Source: Bacillus sp. ISL-45
GTDB lineage: Bacteria > Bacillota > Bacilli > Bacillales > Cytobacillaceae
Assembly: GCF_018613195.1 (NCBI RefSeq)
Contig: NZ_JAGGQQ010000011.1
Span: 292,474-356,473 of the forward strand
Length of the DNA: 64,000 nucleotides
Direction: 5' to 3'
Of the stretch, positions 40,118-49,403 are shown piece after piece (the first letter of the stretch is position 1; each line of letters begins with the position of its first letter). The translations under genes and the position numbers were made by a program. Under the pieces are notes generated by a model. It did no database searches, was not told the DNA's origin, and saw only the letters and a list, made by a program, of their open reading frames with translations.

Positions 40118-40879
40118 ATGTATAAAGTAAAAGAAGTTGCGGAGTTAACAGGCGTGAGCGTACGTACCCTGCATCATTATGATCGTATTGGTTTACTCAA
40201 ACCAGAAGCATTGACCTATGCCGGGTATCGACTATACTCAGAAGGGAATCTTGAGCGCCTTCAACAAATAATAGTTTTCAAGGAAATGGACTTTTCTCTT
40301 CAAGAAATCAAGGAAATTATTGAACGGCCGGAGTTTAACCGCAAAGAAAATTTGAAAAAACATAGAGAATTGCTTTTAGCCAAAAAAAAGCGATTAGAAG
40401 AGATGATCCTGACAGTTAAACGGACAATTGATTCAATAGAAGGAGGCTATCAAATGGCAGATAGGGATATGTTCAAAGGATTTAACATGAAGGAAATAGA
40501 AGAACACCAGAAGAAATATAGCGAGGAAGCGAAGAAGAAGTATGATAAAGAGACCGTCGAAAACGTAGAGAAGAGGACTGCTGGATATTCAGCTGAAGAC
40601 TGGGCAGAAATCCAGAGTAAGACAGATGAAATTTATAAGCAGCTTATTGCCAGAATGGACCAGGGTCCAGAAGCTCAAGAAGTACAGCAGGCTGTAGCAG
40701 ATTGGCGCCAATTTATCACTGACCATTATTATGATTGCACACTGGATATATATCGCGGGCTGGGGGATTTATATGTGGCTGACCCCCGGTTCACAAAGAA
40801 TATAGATAAACACCAGCAAGGACTAGCAGCATTCTTTAAAGAAGCGATCCATTTCTATTGCGATCAGCAGGAAAAATAA
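40118..40879 (+). CDS. MerR-family multidrug-responsive regulator with TipA-type ligand domain
   Basis: A 253-residue protein: MerR winged helix (YKVKEVAELTGVSVRTLHHYDRIGLLKP in outline, residues 1-70), a coiled coil (~75-115), and a TipAS/Mta antibiotic-binding domain (~130-250; ADWRQFITDHYYDCTLDIYRGLGDLYVADPRF in outline). Relatives bind thiopeptides and other hydrophobic drugs. GGAGGTGA precedes ATG 40118. The operator in its own promoter means it is autoregulated. No drug pump lies immediately downstream; the DUF1232 gene is 180 bases away. Confidence 0.9.
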   Translation: MYKVKEVAELTGVSVRTLHHYDRIGLLKPEALTYAGYRLYSEGNLERLQQIIVFKEMDFSLQEIKEIIERPEFNRKENLKKHRELLLAKKKRLEEMILTVKRTIDSIEGGYQMADRDMFKGFNMKEIEEHQKKYSEEAKKKYDKETVENVEKRTAGYSAEDWAEIQSKTDEIYKQLIARMDQGPEAQEVQQAVADWRQFITDHYYDCTLDIYRGLGDLYVADPRFTKNIDKHQQGLAAFFKEAIHFYCDQQEK

Positions 40880-41056
40880 CTTAATGTGGTTTTTATAAAG
40901 TTCGGAAAGGAGTCAATTAAGTTTGGCTGTTTTTTTGGTTCCTGATATGAAACATATCTATTCTTGGGACGTATTAATGATAGTCAGATTCACTTGCAAT
41001 GTTTAAAAATCAATAAAAAGTGTATGTGGATAGTACGAATTGAAAGGAGAGCTTTT

Positions 41057-41332
41057 ATGAAAAAGTTTTTTAAAAGAATCAGGCTTGTATTCAAAGTGAA
41101 AAGATTCATCCCTTTTTTAATAGAGTTTTTTACTTCGGGGTTAGTTCCTTTAAAGCAAAAATTGATTTCATCAGGTTTGATCATTGGCTATTTTCTTCTG
41201 CCATTCGATATCATTCCCGACTTCTTAACCTTCATTGGTGTTGTTGATGACGTAGGTGTGCTGCTTATCATTTTTCAACAGATTATAAAAATGGCTCCGC
41301 CTGAGTTAAAGGACAAACATAAACTGGAATAA
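41057..41332 (+). CDS. DUF1232 (YkvA-like) small membrane protein
   Basis: A 91-residue protein with a basic amphipathic N-terminus and a helix carrying the DUF1232 signature IIGYFLLPFDIIPDFLTFIGVVDDVGVLLIIFQQI in outline (key residues P-x-D-x-x-P-D and D-D). The family is widespread and uncharacterised. GAAAGGAG is 7 bases before ATG 41057; the open frame extends upstream without a ribosome site. Confidence 0.85.
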   Translation: MKKFFKRIRLVFKVKRFIPFLIEFFTSGLVPLKQKLISSGLIIGYFLLPFDIIPDFLTFIGVVDDVGVLLIIFQQIIKMAPPELKDKHKLE

Positions 41333-41334
41333 GT

Positions 41335-41520
41335 ATGCAATGCAGCAAGGGGGATCATCATCATCTCTTTATCGATCTTTCAAGTGTGGCACTGAACGAC
41401 ACTATGGTTGCCCATCAAATATTCCAACTTTTAAAATCATTTAAATTAATCGGAGGAAAAACAATTCTTTTCGGAATCAGATTAGAATCGCCAAGATTAT
41501 TCAATCCTACTTTGTAGTCA
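41335..41520 (+). pseudogene. RsbR-type STAS-domain remnant
   Basis: The frame reads HHHLFIDLSSVALNDTMVAH then QIFQLLKSFKLIGGKTILFGIR, a close match to the core of RsbR STAS domains including both phospho-acceptor positions (DLS, NDT). There is no N-terminal sensor and no ribosome site, and the frame runs into a MITE-like sequence (from about 41496) that supplies the last codons and the stop. So it is a fragment truncated at both ends rather than a working gene. Confidence 0.75.
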
Positions 41521-41547
41521 ATAGCAACAAAGCATGAGAAAAGAACC
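41496..41547 (+). mobile_element. MITE-like element, right-end fragment (copy C)
   Basis: TTCAATCCTACTTTGTAGTC then AATAGCAACAAAGCATGAGAAAAGAACC matches the right end of copy B (58738-58788) at nearly every base. It terminates the STAS remnant. Confidence 0.65.
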
Positions 41548-41552
41548 AAAAT

Positions 41553-41580
41553 AAAAGGCTTTCCGCGGAAAGCCTTTTTT
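41553..41580. terminator. Bidirectional terminator beside the ftsH-like gene
   Basis: AAAAGGCTTTCC-GC-GGAAAGCCTTTT, with A-run before and T-run after; it serves the minus-strand gene. Confidence 0.85.
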
Positions 41581-41581
41581 G

Positions 41582-43324
41582 TTATGCCATTACATATTGA
41601 TCTTGACGAAACCCGGTCTTATCCTGGACAATATCATCTACTTCTGAGCCTTCAAGTGTTTCTTTCTTTAGTAATTCTTCTACTAGTACATCAAATTGAT
41701 GTCTGTGAGCATTTATGATTATTTCGGATTTTTCTAGAGCGTCATCGAAAAGCTCTTGCATCTTTGTTTCTTTTAAGCCTTTGCTGAATGTTAGTGTGAA
41801 ACCTTCCTGCAGTAAGCCAGTGTCGACCATTTGCTCTATAATCTGTTTAGCCTGCTGGACATCACCGCTTACTCCGATACTGTGTTCACCGAGAATCATT
41901 CTTTCGGCTACACCACCGGCAAGAATCATGGCGATACGGTCGATTAAGTCACTATGTGTCGACAAGTGAAGTTCTTTCGGAATCGGTGCCACATATCCCA
42001 GTGCCTGACCCCTAGGGATGATCGTTGCTTTTCGGACAGACCCAGGTTTTGTGACGGCAGATACTAGTGCATGCCCCGCCTCGTGGATGGCAACCCTGCG
42101 CTTTGTATCTGCATCCTGAAGGGTACGGGAAGTACTTCCAAGGATTGTCCGATCAAGAGAGTAATCTATATCACTCTTTGAAATGAAGTCCTGGCCGTTC
42201 CTGAATGCTCGTCTGCTTGCAGTTTCAAACAACGAATGCAGCTCGGCGCCTGAGAACCCAGAAGTACTTTCAGCCAGGTCATCCAGTGATGCTGCAACAT
42301 CATCAGCAAGGTTTTTTCCTTTAATGTGAATATTAATGATTTCCCTTCTCCCTTTTGTATCAGGAAGAGGTACATTGAATGAGAAATCGATACGGCCAGG
42401 GCGAAGGAATGCATCATCTAGCATGTCCTTTCTGTTTGTAGCTGCAATAAAAAGAATTCCATCGTTAGAATGTCCGCCGTCAAGCTGGACAAGAAGTTCT
42501 GTCAATGTCTTCTCACCTTCTTCACCGCCATGAGGCTTACGCTTTCCTGCAAGAGCGTCGACTTCATCGATGAAAATGACTGCAGGCCCTTGCTTGCGTG
42601 CACTTTGGAATAAGCTTCGGACACGTGAAGCACCTACACCAATGAACATTTCATTAAATGCAGATCCGCTGGCTGAAAAAAAGTTGGCATTCAATTCACG
42701 AGCAATAGCCTGAGCAAGCAAGGTTTTACCTGTACCTGGAGGTCCATACAACAATATGCCCTTAGGCGGCTTAATGCCCATCTTTGCAGACTTTTCAGGG
42801 TTTTTCAAGATTGATAGAGTCTGGAAGATTTCCTCCTTCATTTCTTCCTGCAATCCACCAACATCTTCTAAAGTAATGGAAGGCAGAGGGTTAGGCTTTG
42901 ATAAACTATTCTTCATTCTATTGCCAGTACCAATACCCCCGGTTTTCTTTTGGATTACAAACGCAGTACCCAGCAGAAGCAATAGCACACCACCGAGGAT
43001 CCAGGCACCATATTTGCTGTTATTCATATAATCATAATTTATATTATTTTTTTCTACTAATTTATCGACCATCTGGCTGCCGGGAGGAACTTGGGAAACA
43101 AATGTTGAATCTTTAGTTTTAAGTACTAGAGTTCCATCCATTTTTTCAGTAAGAGTTGCTTCGCTGCCATTAAGGCCTTCTATAGTCTTGACAAGAGAAG
43201 AAAAAGGGATAGATACTTTATCATCAGTATTTTGAACGACAAATGTCACTGCAATCGTAACTATAACCATAAACACCGCGAAAAGCGGAAGGATCTTAGA
43301 AACAAACTTCGGATTAGAATTCAT
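41582..43324 (-). CDS. FtsH-like membrane AAA protease (shorter paralogue)
   Basis: A 580-residue protein with membrane helices at ~10-30 and ~106-124, AAA domain with Walker A GPPGTGKT (194-201), Walker B FIDEVDAL (251-258) and the arginine-rich RPGRID, and a zinc peptidase domain with HEAGH (414-418). It is about 60 residues shorter than housekeeping FtsH (YjtH-like tail missing) and the gene is not beside tilS/hpt, so it is likely a second copy. AAGGAG precedes the ATG; TATAAT at 43354-43359 on the minus strand may be the -10. It degrades membrane and damaged proteins. Confidence 0.9.
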   Translation of the reverse strand: MNSNPKFVSKILPLFAVFMVIVTIAVTFVVQNTDDKVSIPFSSLVKTIEGLNGSEATLTEKMDGTLVLKTKDSTFVSQVPPGSQMVDKLVEKNNINYDYMNNSKYGAWILGGVLLLLLGTAFVIQKKTGGIGTGNRMKNSLSKPNPLPSITLEDVGGLQEEMKEEIFQTLSILKNPEKSAKMGIKPPKGILLYGPPGTGKTLLAQAIARELNANFFSASGSAFNEMFIGVGASRVRSLFQSARKQGPAVIFIDEVDALAGKRKPHGGEEGEKTLTELLVQLDGGHSNDGILFIAATNRKDMLDDAFLRPGRIDFSFNVPLPDTKGRREIINIHIKGKNLADDVAASLDDLAESTSGFSGAELHSLFETASRRAFRNGQDFISKSDIDYSLDRTILGSTSRTLQDADTKRRVAIHEAGHALVSAVTKPGSVRKATIIPRGQALGYVAPIPKELHLSTHSDLIDRIAMILAGGVAERMILGEHSIGVSGDVQQAKQIIEQMVDTGLLQEGFTLTFSKGLKETKMQELFDDALEKSEIIINAHRHQFDVLVEELLKKETLEGSEVDDIVQDKTGFRQDQYVMA

Positions 43325-43560
43325 GGTTTCAGCTCCTTATCAATTCTATATATCATTATAAGGAATATACCTATGTTAGTAATGGGTAAATTGTATGACT
43401 AGCACTGGTAAATAAATGAAATCAATAGGCTTGATGTTTAAAGTACTTATGACTCCGGGTATAGAGCCTGTTTTCGGAAGTTATGTTGGGAAAATTTATG
43501 TGGACAAATTGTGACAATTCTTTATTTTAGTAAAAAAATGGAATTTAATTAAATAGCTTC

Positions 43561-43589
43561 TTGAAACTTTTGGAAGTTGAAGATAGGAT
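43561..43589 (+). promoter_or_regulatory. Probable promoter of the MFS gene
   Basis: TTGAAA (43561-43566), 17 bases, TAGGAT (43584-43589). The rest of the 324-base gap between the ftsH-like and MFS genes shows nothing else clear. Confidence 0.5.
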
Positions 43590-43648
43590 GGAAAGAGAAA
43601 TAGAGAAGAGTTTTTTACATTTATATTCTGTACTCGGGAGGGGTCAGT

Positions 43649-44893
43649 TTGAAAGGCTGGAAGAATCCCATACTCTTAGTTCTGGGAATTGGAGTTTCAA
43701 ACATAGGTAACTGGATTTATTTTGTAGCTATAAATTTATTAGTGTTAAAATTAACAGGCTCTGCGGCTGCGATAGCAGGATTATTCATAATCAGGCCCTT
43801 AGCCATCCTTTTAACTAATACTTGGGCAGGCAGCGTCATTGATCGGGTCAATAAGCGAAGGTTAATGATATTCATTGATATCCTTCGAGGGTTTTTAATT
43901 GCAATCATCCCATTATTTACTTCGCTTGTTCCAATTTATCTTATTATGTTTTTAACGAATATAGCGGGTGCATTTTTTGGGCCCACTTCAGAAACTTACA
44001 TAACCAAGCTTGTACCACCCGAAAAGAGAAAACGTTTTAATTCGATTTTTTCCTTTGCAACATCTGGTGCCATGCTGATAGGACCGAGTGTGTCAGGGCT
44101 GTTGATTATGTATGGAAGCATAAATACAAGTATATATATTAATGCTCTAACTTTCTTTCTATGCGCCTTGGCAATATACTTCCTTCCGGATGTTGATGAA
44201 AAGCTAAGCAATGAAACGGTTAGGGATCGGATTACGCTGAACATGATCGCTGCTGATTGGAAAGCTGTCATCAGTTTCGGTAAAACTGCAGCAGGATTTA
44301 TAATGGTTTTCCTTATTTTCCAGTTCATTACTTTAATTTCATTTGCCCTCGATTCACAGGAGGTAACCTTCATACAGCAGGTTGTCGGCTTATCTGAAGA
44401 GAATTATGGATTATTGGTCAGCCTCACAGGAGCTGGGTATGTGGCTGGTTCATTTGTAGTGTCAGCGCTGGCAAATCGTCTTTCAATAAAACTGCTGTTA
44501 GGAATGGGTTCTTTTTTGTCGGTAACTGGGTACTTAATGTTCTATCTTGCATCTTCAGACACGGTACCACTAGCTGTGGCTGGCTTTATCATTATTGGGT
44601 TCTTTTCACCATTTTCTTTTACTGGTTACGCAACTTTTTTCCAAAACAATGTACCAGTTGACTTGATGGGCAGGTTTAGCAGTTCGTTTGCCTTCTTTCA
44701 GGCAATGGTTCAAATCGTGTTAACATTATTATTAGGTTATTTAGCAGAAGTAATAAAACTGCAAACAGTCACCGTCGCATTCTCTGCACTGGGACTGCTG
44801 CTGGCTGCAGCATTGACATCGATCATATTTTTGCAGTCAAAGAAAGACCTTTTCATTCTTGAGGCAGAGAGCAATTTAACAGAAGAGGGATAA
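43649..44893 (+). CDS. MFS transporter (macrolide-exporter-like)
   Basis: A 414-residue protein with twelve predicted helices. ISNIGNWIYFVAINLLVLKLTGSAAAIAGLF in outline, the motif-A-like loop SVIDRVNKRRLM, and KLVPPEKRKRFNS are typical of the MFS_3/Mef-like group that exports drugs. The start is TTG 43649 with GGGAGGGG upstream. Its terminator follows at once, so it is monocistronic. The substrate is not predictable. Confidence 0.88.
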   Translation: MKGWKNPILLVLGIGVSNIGNWIYFVAINLLVLKLTGSAAAIAGLFIIRPLAILLTNTWAGSVIDRVNKRRLMIFIDILRGFLIAIIPLFTSLVPIYLIMFLTNIAGAFFGPTSETYITKLVPPEKRKRFNSIFSFATSGAMLIGPSVSGLLIMYGSINTSIYINALTFFLCALAIYFLPDVDEKLSNETVRDRITLNMIAADWKAVISFGKTAAGFIMVFLIFQFITLISFALDSQEVTFIQQVVGLSEENYGLLVSLTGAGYVAGSFVVSALANRLSIKLLLGMGSFLSVTGYLMFYLASSDTVPLAVAGFIIIGFFSPFSFTGYATFFQNNVPVDLMGRFSSSFAFFQAMVQIVLTLLLGYLAEVIKLQTVTVAFSALGLLLAAALTSIIFLQSKKDLFILEAESNLTEEG

Positions 44894-44897
44894 TCGA

Positions 44898-44935
44898 GCT
44901 GTACTGGTTAATATTACACCAGTACAGCTTTTTTA
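44898..44935 (+). terminator. Terminator after the MFS gene
   Basis: AGCTGTACTGG-N10-CCAGTACAGCT followed by TTTTTA. Confidence 0.9.
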
Positions 44936-45113
44936 TTGCGAGCTATATGGCTTGGAATTCAGCAATATCTGGGCCCCTTCATACATAAAACCCTTTCATT
45001 AGCGGAAATACTTATGATTAAGAAAAGGGAAGCAACAAAAGATACAGAGAATAGTTTCAAGAAATGTGCAAACCTTAATAGAAGCAACTATGGAACTTGA
45101 GGTGTAATGTGAT

Positions 45114-46784
45114 TTGTATTACTTACAGGATAAAGAGCGAAAACTTATCATATTTTCTCTCATTGTGATTTCACTCTTCCTATCCCCCTATTTTATTTTA
45201 GGAGACGACGCTCACATCCGGGTCCATGACAATCTTGACTCGAATTTGGCATGGTATAAGGTGCTTGCTGAGAGTGGCCAGATTGCCGGTTCGATAGAGG
45301 CCAGGATTCCTCAAATCATCAATGGACTGCCTAGGAATGCACTTGGAACTGAGTATAGCCTGATTGTATGGCTGTATGTGTGGTTCCCGACCATGATTGC
45401 ATATGGAATAAGTCAGGCGATCACCAGGTTTATAGCCTTCCTCGGTATGTATTTGGTTTTGAAGGACCACTTTATTAAGGGAGACGATCAAAGCCTGATT
45501 CGTGTCGGGACGGCTTTGGCTTTTGCGCTTACCCCTTTTTGGCCGTCAGGGATGCTTAGTACATTGGGTATGCCCTTGGCACTGTGGGCTTTTTTGCATA
45601 TCAGAAAGATGAGAGGTGCCTGGTCGCATTATCTTGCGCTTACACTTTTGCCATTTTACTCAAGTATCGTTTTGGGTTTTTTCTTTTTCCTCAGTGCAAT
45701 GGGTTTACTTTGGCTTAGTGATGTAATTCGCAGTAAGGGCTGGAATTGGAGATTCTTTTTTTCAATAGCTTATATGACTGCTGTTTTCTTAATCACTGAT
45801 TACAGACTGGTATATTCCTTTTTATTTGATGGGGAACCGAATAGCAGAGATGAATACTTTCATGCCCGTCTTACTTTCTGGCATTCCGTCAGGCTTACGT
45901 TCAAAAATTTCATTCTAGGACATCATCATGTCATGACTGTACATACGATTATTATATTGCCAGTTATAATCGCAGCGATATTTTTGATTTGGAAACATAG
46001 GAAGTGGGGGAAAGAGCGCAGTTTTGTTTTCTTATTTGTGCTGAATTTCGTCTTATCTGCCTGGTATGCTTTTTGGTTTTATAAAGGGTGGCTCCCATTA
46101 ACGGAAAGGTTCCACTTTCTTGATACATTTAATTTTGCCAGGTATCACTTCTTGCGTCCATTAATCCTGTACATCCTATTTGCCACCGGTTTGAAAATTC
46201 TCTGGAAGGAAAAGATAATGCGGAAATCAATCCCCTGGTTGATGGCTGCTCAAATATTCTTGCTCCTGTTAACAAATGAAGAGATTGTTTTCCAAAAAAA
46301 ACCGAGTGTAAGAGAATTTTATGCAGAAGAACAATTTGAGGCCATCAAAAATCACATTGGAAAACCCCAAGATAGCTATCGTGTTGCCAGTATAGGCTTG
46401 CATCCAGCAATCGCTCAGTATAATGGATTTTACACGCTGGACACCTACAATAATTTTTATCCTCTAAGTTATAAATATCAGTTCAGGAAGATTATCGAAA
46501 ATGAGCTTGAAAAAAATAAGCGGATCCGAGTTTATTTTGATGAGTGGGGCGGACGTTGTTATCTTTTTACCGATGAATTGGGAAAGCATTATATGTTTAA
46601 AAAAAACTCAAAGAGAAGAATCGAAAATATAGATGTGAACATAGAGCAGTTTAAGGAAATGGGCGGGGAATTTATCTTCTCTTCAGTCCCAATCGATAAT
46701 GCATCAGAAAATAATCTGAAGCTTGATAAAATCTTTAATTCAAAGGAAAGTGCCTGGAAAATTTACCTCTATGAAGCTTTATAA
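45114..46784 (+). CDS. YkoS-like polytopic membrane protein (DUF6044)
   Basis: A 556-residue protein with about ten to twelve helices and an external C-terminal domain (~380-556). The N-terminal region DDAHIRVHDNLDSNLAWYKVL carries an Asp-x-x-Asp pattern typical of GT-C glycosyltransferases. In B. subtilis YkoS lies beside the glycosyltransferase YkoT, as here. The three genes likely modify a cell-surface polymer using a lipid-linked sugar. TTG 45114 is the start, 9 bases after GAGGTG. Confidence 0.8.
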   Translation: MYYLQDKERKLIIFSLIVISLFLSPYFILGDDAHIRVHDNLDSNLAWYKVLAESGQIAGSIEARIPQIINGLPRNALGTEYSLIVWLYVWFPTMIAYGISQAITRFIAFLGMYLVLKDHFIKGDDQSLIRVGTALAFALTPFWPSGMLSTLGMPLALWAFLHIRKMRGAWSHYLALTLLPFYSSIVLGFFFFLSAMGLLWLSDVIRSKGWNWRFFFSIAYMTAVFLITDYRLVYSFLFDGEPNSRDEYFHARLTFWHSVRLTFKNFILGHHHVMTVHTIIILPVIIAAIFLIWKHRKWGKERSFVFLFVLNFVLSAWYAFWFYKGWLPLTERFHFLDTFNFARYHFLRPLILYILFATGLKILWKEKIMRKSIPWLMAAQIFLLLLTNEEIVFQKKPSVREFYAEEQFEAIKNHIGKPQDSYRVASIGLHPAIAQYNGFYTLDTYNNFYPLSYKYQFRKIIENELEKNKRIRVYFDEWGGRCYLFTDELGKHYMFKKNSKRRIENIDVNIEQFKEMGGEFIFSSVPIDNASENNLKLDKIFNSKESAWKIYLYEAL

Positions 46785-46802
46785 CACCAAGGAGGCTTAT
46801 AA

Positions 46803-47837
46803 ATGAAACCGCCAATCTTCACAATTATCGTACCTTGCTATAATGAAGAAGATGTTTTGGAAGAGACCATTGATCAGTTGGCAGCAAAGCTAAGTGAATT
46901 GATCAAGCAAAATATGGTATCAGAAAAAAGTAAAGTCTTATTCGTCGATGATGGGAGCGAGGATAGGACCTGGCACTTGATTTACAAAGCCAGTTTAGAT
47001 AATGAAATGATTAAAGGGCTGAAGCTCTCAAGAAATGCAGGACATCAAAATGCTTTACTTGCCGGACTTTTTTCAGCAAAAGAGGCATCCGATTGCATGG
47101 TAACCATTGATGCTGATCTGCAAGATGACATTCATGCTATTAATGAAATGGTAAGGAAGTTCAGTGAAGGTTACGAAGTGGTATATGGTGTGAGAAGCAG
47201 CAGGGAGAGTGATACATTCTTTAAACGTTTTACTGCTGAAGGATTTTACAAGCTCATGGACAAGCTAGGGGTCAAACTAGTCTTCAACCATGCCGATTTT
47301 CGGTTGATGAGCAAGAGGGCCGTAGAAGAATTGGAGCATTTTTCGGAAAGCAATATGTTTCTTCGCGGGATTGTTCCATTAATAGGCTTTAACTCCACGA
47401 TTGTTTATTACGAAAGAAAGGAACGTCATGCCGGTGAAACGAAGTACCCCTTGAAGAAAATGCTAGGGTTTGCTTTTGATGGAATCACTTCATTTTCAGT
47501 GACACCGATAAGGTTCGTGATGATTGTAGGATGCCTCTCTTTTTTCGTAAGCCTTGTTTTCGGTTTGTATTTTCTTACATTGAAGCTTTTTGGGAATACA
47601 GAACTCGGCTGGACTTCCTTAATAACCTCTATATGGCTTATTGGGGGCCTGCAGTTAATTGCGATTGGATTGGTAGGAGAGTATATAGGAAAAATTTACA
47701 AAGAAACTAAACGGCGCCCGAAATATATTATTGATGTTGACCTCTATAATCTGCCTGTATCGAGGAAGCTGATCAACATGGAAGGAGCAGATTATGAGCC
47801 AATCAGTGAAACTCGGAAGCTATCTGAGAATAACTAG
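46803..47837 (+). CDS. Polyprenyl-phosphate glycosyltransferase (YkoT/GtrB-like)
   Basis: A 344-residue GT2 enzyme: FTIIVPCYNEEDVLEETI, VDDGSEDRTW, the DxD motif TIDADLQDDI, and two C-terminal helices (~230-255 and 275-300). GtrB/DPM1-like enzymes charge undecaprenyl phosphate with a sugar on the inner face. CAAGGAGG precedes ATG 46803. It overlaps the gtrA-like gene by 44 bases, so the two are coupled. Confidence 0.92.
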   Translation: MKPPIFTIIVPCYNEEDVLEETIDQLAAKLSELIKQNMVSEKSKVLFVDDGSEDRTWHLIYKASLDNEMIKGLKLSRNAGHQNALLAGLFSAKEASDCMVTIDADLQDDIHAINEMVRKFSEGYEVVYGVRSSRESDTFFKRFTAEGFYKLMDKLGVKLVFNHADFRLMSKRAVEELEHFSESNMFLRGIVPLIGFNSTIVYYERKERHAGETKYPLKKMLGFAFDGITSFSVTPIRFVMIVGCLSFFVSLVFGLYFLTLKLFGNTELGWTSLITSIWLIGGLQLIAIGLVGEYIGKIYKETKRRPKYIIDVDLYNLPVSRKLINMEGADYEPISETRKLSENN

Positions 47838-48288
47838 CCAGCTGGCGCAAAGGATTGGAATTGGATCTGCAAGCTTTCCGGAATTTATTAAATTTCTGGT
47901 GGTCGGTTTACTCAATACCATTGTCGGAATGGGGCTGATGTATTTTTTGAAAAATGAACTGGAATGGCCGTTTTGGTATGCCACATTCGCTGGAAATACA
48001 GCAGGCGCTGCTGTCAGCTTTTTAATGAATAGGATTTACACATTTAAAAGCAGTGTTCCCATTCATGTTGGAGCAGCGAGATTCATTATAGTTGTGATGG
48101 CATGTTATTTTCTTTCCTTCTCAATCAGCCGTTTGATTACCCGGACAATGGACGCGATAACAGCAGGGCCATTTTTTATCGGCGCTGACAATACTGCAAT
48201 CCTTCTAGGGTCGATCATTTACACACTCACGAACTATATTGGCCAAAAGTTCCTTGTTTTTAAGGGAAGTACTCAAAGCAGCTTATGA
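47794..48288 (+). CDS. GtrA-family flippase
   Basis: A 164-residue protein with four helices (EFIKFLVVGLLNTIVGMGLMYFL; AGNTAGAAVSFLMNRIYTF ... ; ILLGSIIYTLTNYIGQKFLVFKG). GtrA proteins move undecaprenyl-phosphate sugars across the membrane. The ATG at 47794 has AAGGAG at 7 bases, inside the glycosyltransferase gene. With YkoS and YkoT it forms a complete charge-flip-transfer set. Confidence 0.9.
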   Translation: MSQSVKLGSYLRITSQLAQRIGIGSASFPEFIKFLVVGLLNTIVGMGLMYFLKNELEWPFWYATFAGNTAGAAVSFLMNRIYTFKSSVPIHVGAARFIIVVMACYFLSFSISRLITRTMDAITAGPFFIGADNTAILLGSIIYTLTNYIGQKFLVFKGSTQSSL

Positions 48289-48303
48289 TGCTGCTTTTTT
48301 TTA
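48275..48303 (+). terminator. Terminator after the YkoS/YkoT/GtrA operon
   Basis: AAAGCAGC-TTATGAT-GCTGCTTT followed by TTTTT, overlapping the gtrA stop. Confidence 0.85.
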
Positions 48304-48413
48304 TTGACTAAATGTCCAATTAAAGTTAAAAATTAATAAGTACATTTGCTTTTGTTTTTCGAAATTATGAGACAAGCTTTTAAATTTAACTCTTAAAGGA
48401 GCAAGACCACTTC

Positions 48414-49241
48414 ATGAACATTTGGGAATTAATTGTGGCATTTATACTCGGTTTAGTAGAAGGATTAACTGAATTTGCACCTGTTTCGTCCACTGGCCAT
48501 ATGATTATTGTCGATGATTTGCTGTTACACTCTAAACAATTGTTTACAGAACCTGTTGCCAATACTTTTAAAGTAGTTATTCAATTAGGATCAATATTAG
48601 CTGTGGTAATTGTATTCAAAGATCGATTCATCAACTTATTAGGTTTGGAAAAAGGTGTTTCAATCGGGGATTCCCAAGGGAGGCTGAGTTTGCCTAAGGT
48701 AATTGCAGGTTTGATCCCTGCTGGGTTGACTGGCATTTTATTTGAGGACTATATTGATGAGCATCTATTTTCCGTAGAAACTGTCATCATCGGATTGGTA
48801 GTCGGCGCCTTTTTGTTGATAATTGCAGACCGCTTCCAACCCAAAACACTTAAGACTGAGGTTGTTGATCAAATCAGTTATAAACAGGCATTTGGAGTAG
48901 GTTTGTTTCAGTGTCTTGGGTTATGGCCAGGGTTTTCAAGGTCTGGTTCCACGATAGCGGGAGGAGTACTTCTCGGTATGAGCCATCGCGCGGCTTCCGA
49001 TTTCACCTTCATAATGGCGGTTCCAATCATGCTAGGCGCCAGCGGGATATCTCTGTTAAAAAACTGGCAGTATTTTACCATTGATGCATTGCCATTTTTC
49101 ACTGTAGGCTTTATCAGCGCATTTGTGTTTGCGTTGATTTTCATCAGATTCTTTTTGAAGCTTATCAATAAAATTAAATTAATGCCATTTGCGATCTATC
49201 GGATTATTTTGGCAGGAATCATTTATTTTATTTTTCTTTAA
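48414..49241 (+). CDS. uppP: Undecaprenyl-diphosphatase (BacA family)
   Basis: A 275-residue membrane enzyme. The two catalytic motifs are FILGLVEGLTEFAPVSSTGHM and GLFQCLGLWPGFSRSGSTIAGG. It recycles undecaprenyl pyrophosphate to the monophosphate used for peptidoglycan and for the upstream glycosylation genes, and confers bacitracin tolerance. AAAGGAG stands before ATG 48414. A TTGACT at 48304 with TAAAAA 17 bases later may be its promoter. Confidence 0.95.
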   Translation: MNIWELIVAFILGLVEGLTEFAPVSSTGHMIIVDDLLLHSKQLFTEPVANTFKVVIQLGSILAVVIVFKDRFINLLGLEKGVSIGDSQGRLSLPKVIAGLIPAGLTGILFEDYIDEHLFSVETVIIGLVVGAFLLIIADRFQPKTLKTEVVDQISYKQAFGVGLFQCLGLWPGFSRSGSTIAGGVLLGMSHRAASDFTFIMAVPIMLGASGISLLKNWQYFTIDALPFFTVGFISAFVFALIFIRFFLKLINKIKLMPFAIYRIILAGIIYFIFL

Positions 49242-49269
49242 GGATTAATAAAGCTTGTTCCTTTCATAA

Positions 49270-49293
49270 GGCTTTTTTTCAAACTTTGTTGCT
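49270..49293 (-). mobile_element. MITE-like terminal fragment (copy E)
   Basis: GGCTTTTTTTCAAACTTTG then TTGCT matches the reverse complement of the right end of the MITE-like family (copy B end). The remainder of the element is missing. Confidence 0.45.
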
Positions 49294-49356
49294 CCATAAC
49301 AGCCTTCTATTAAGGCTGCAACATGGGAGCTTATTTTAAACAGGAAATCTGCTAAA

Positions 49357-49391
49357 AGGGAAAAGGCGCAATTCGCGCCTTTTCCCTTTTT
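49357..49391. terminator. Strong bidirectional terminator
   Basis: GGGAAAAGGCGC-AATTC-GCGCCTTTTCCC followed by TTTTT on the plus strand; it serves the YpzG-like gene on the minus strand. Confidence 0.9.
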
Positions 49392-49403
49392 AGTTTCAAA
49401 AAA

